The notes beneath the pieces were generated by a model, which saw nothing but the letters and a program-made list of their open reading frames with translations, made no database searches and was not told where the DNA came from. The position numbers and the translations under genes were made by a program. 5,748 nt of DNA from Acidimicrobiales bacterium (GTDB taxonomy: Bacteria > Actinomycetota > Acidimicrobiia > Acidimicrobiales > CADCSY01). Positions 5,704-5,748 of this stretch are shown in pieces (the stretch's first letter is position 1; each line of letters begins with the position of its first letter). The DNA is taken from positions 1-5,748 of the forward strand of contig JAUJLZ010000143.1 of NCBI GenBank assembly GCA_030447125.1. Direction: 5' to 3'.

Positions 5704-5748
5704 CTACCCCGTGGTCGATCGAACTCCTCCTCGGCGCCACAGGGCTTC
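5704..5748 (-). CDS. 3' end of an upstream gene (partial), possibly opcA
   Basis: One minus-strand frame is open from the window edge and ends at a TAG at 5706-5704, giving the last 14 residues EALWRRGGVRSTTG. The stop overlaps the pgl ribosome site and lies 10 bases from the pgl start, the spacing expected inside an operon. In actinobacteria the gene before pgl is often opcA (glucose-6-phosphate dehydrogenase assembly protein), whose C-terminus often contains a Y-x-x-A-L-like segment, loosely compatible with E-A-L here. The fragment is too short to identify; another minus frame is also open through this stretch. Confidence 0.4.
   Translation of the reverse strand, partial: EALWRRGGVRSTTG

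Noticed and set aside
4949..5740. Extension of the kinase frame through the pgl region (889 residues in total)
   Set aside because: Its first roughly 260 residues are an out-of-frame reading of pgl, rich in Arg/Pro/Ser, and pgl itself has all family motifs in another frame.

Overview
The window is very GC-rich, uses GTG as well as ATG starts, and is densely coding. Together with a menaquinone-reductase-type flavoprotein, a membrane Ser/Thr kinase of bacterial (PknB-like) design and a 6-phosphogluconolactonase gene, this points to a high-GC actinobacterial lineage. Acidimicrobiia or a relative is my best guess, but this is an inference from gene content and style, with no marker gene in view.

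Left half (1-3045): two short divergent transcription units that look respiratory. On the minus strand, a 148-residue three-helix membrane protein of unrecognised family (323-769) is followed 36 bases later by a ferredoxin-type 4Fe-4S protein (start at 286, running off the left edge). On the plus strand, a membrane-anchored monohaem cytochrome c (991-1749) is followed 18 bases later by a geranylgeranyl-reductase-family flavoprotein (1768-3045), probably a menaquinone side-chain reductase. The 221-base divergent spacer (770-990) holds a plausible promoter for each direction and a CRP/FNR-like palindrome lying on the start region of the minus-strand promoter. The two units plausibly serve one quinone/cytochrome electron-transfer chain.

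Right half (3046-5748): all minus strand, converging on the left half with only 25 bases between stop codons. Reading in the direction of transcription, there is the probable tail of an upstream gene (5748-5704, possibly opcA), then pgl (5693-5016), then a transmembrane Ser/Thr protein kinase (4939-3071) whose extracellular four-cysteine domain I do not recognise. The kinase juxtamembrane segment contains a small in-frame 15-bp tandem repeat.

No tRNA, rRNA, CRISPR array, insertion sequence, attachment site or convincing intrinsic terminator was seen. The most unusual items are the unknown membrane protein beside the ferredoxin, the cytochrome c with a long disordered cytoplasmic extension, the CRP-like palindrome, and the kinase ectodomain. 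I found no clear evidence for a wholly new system.
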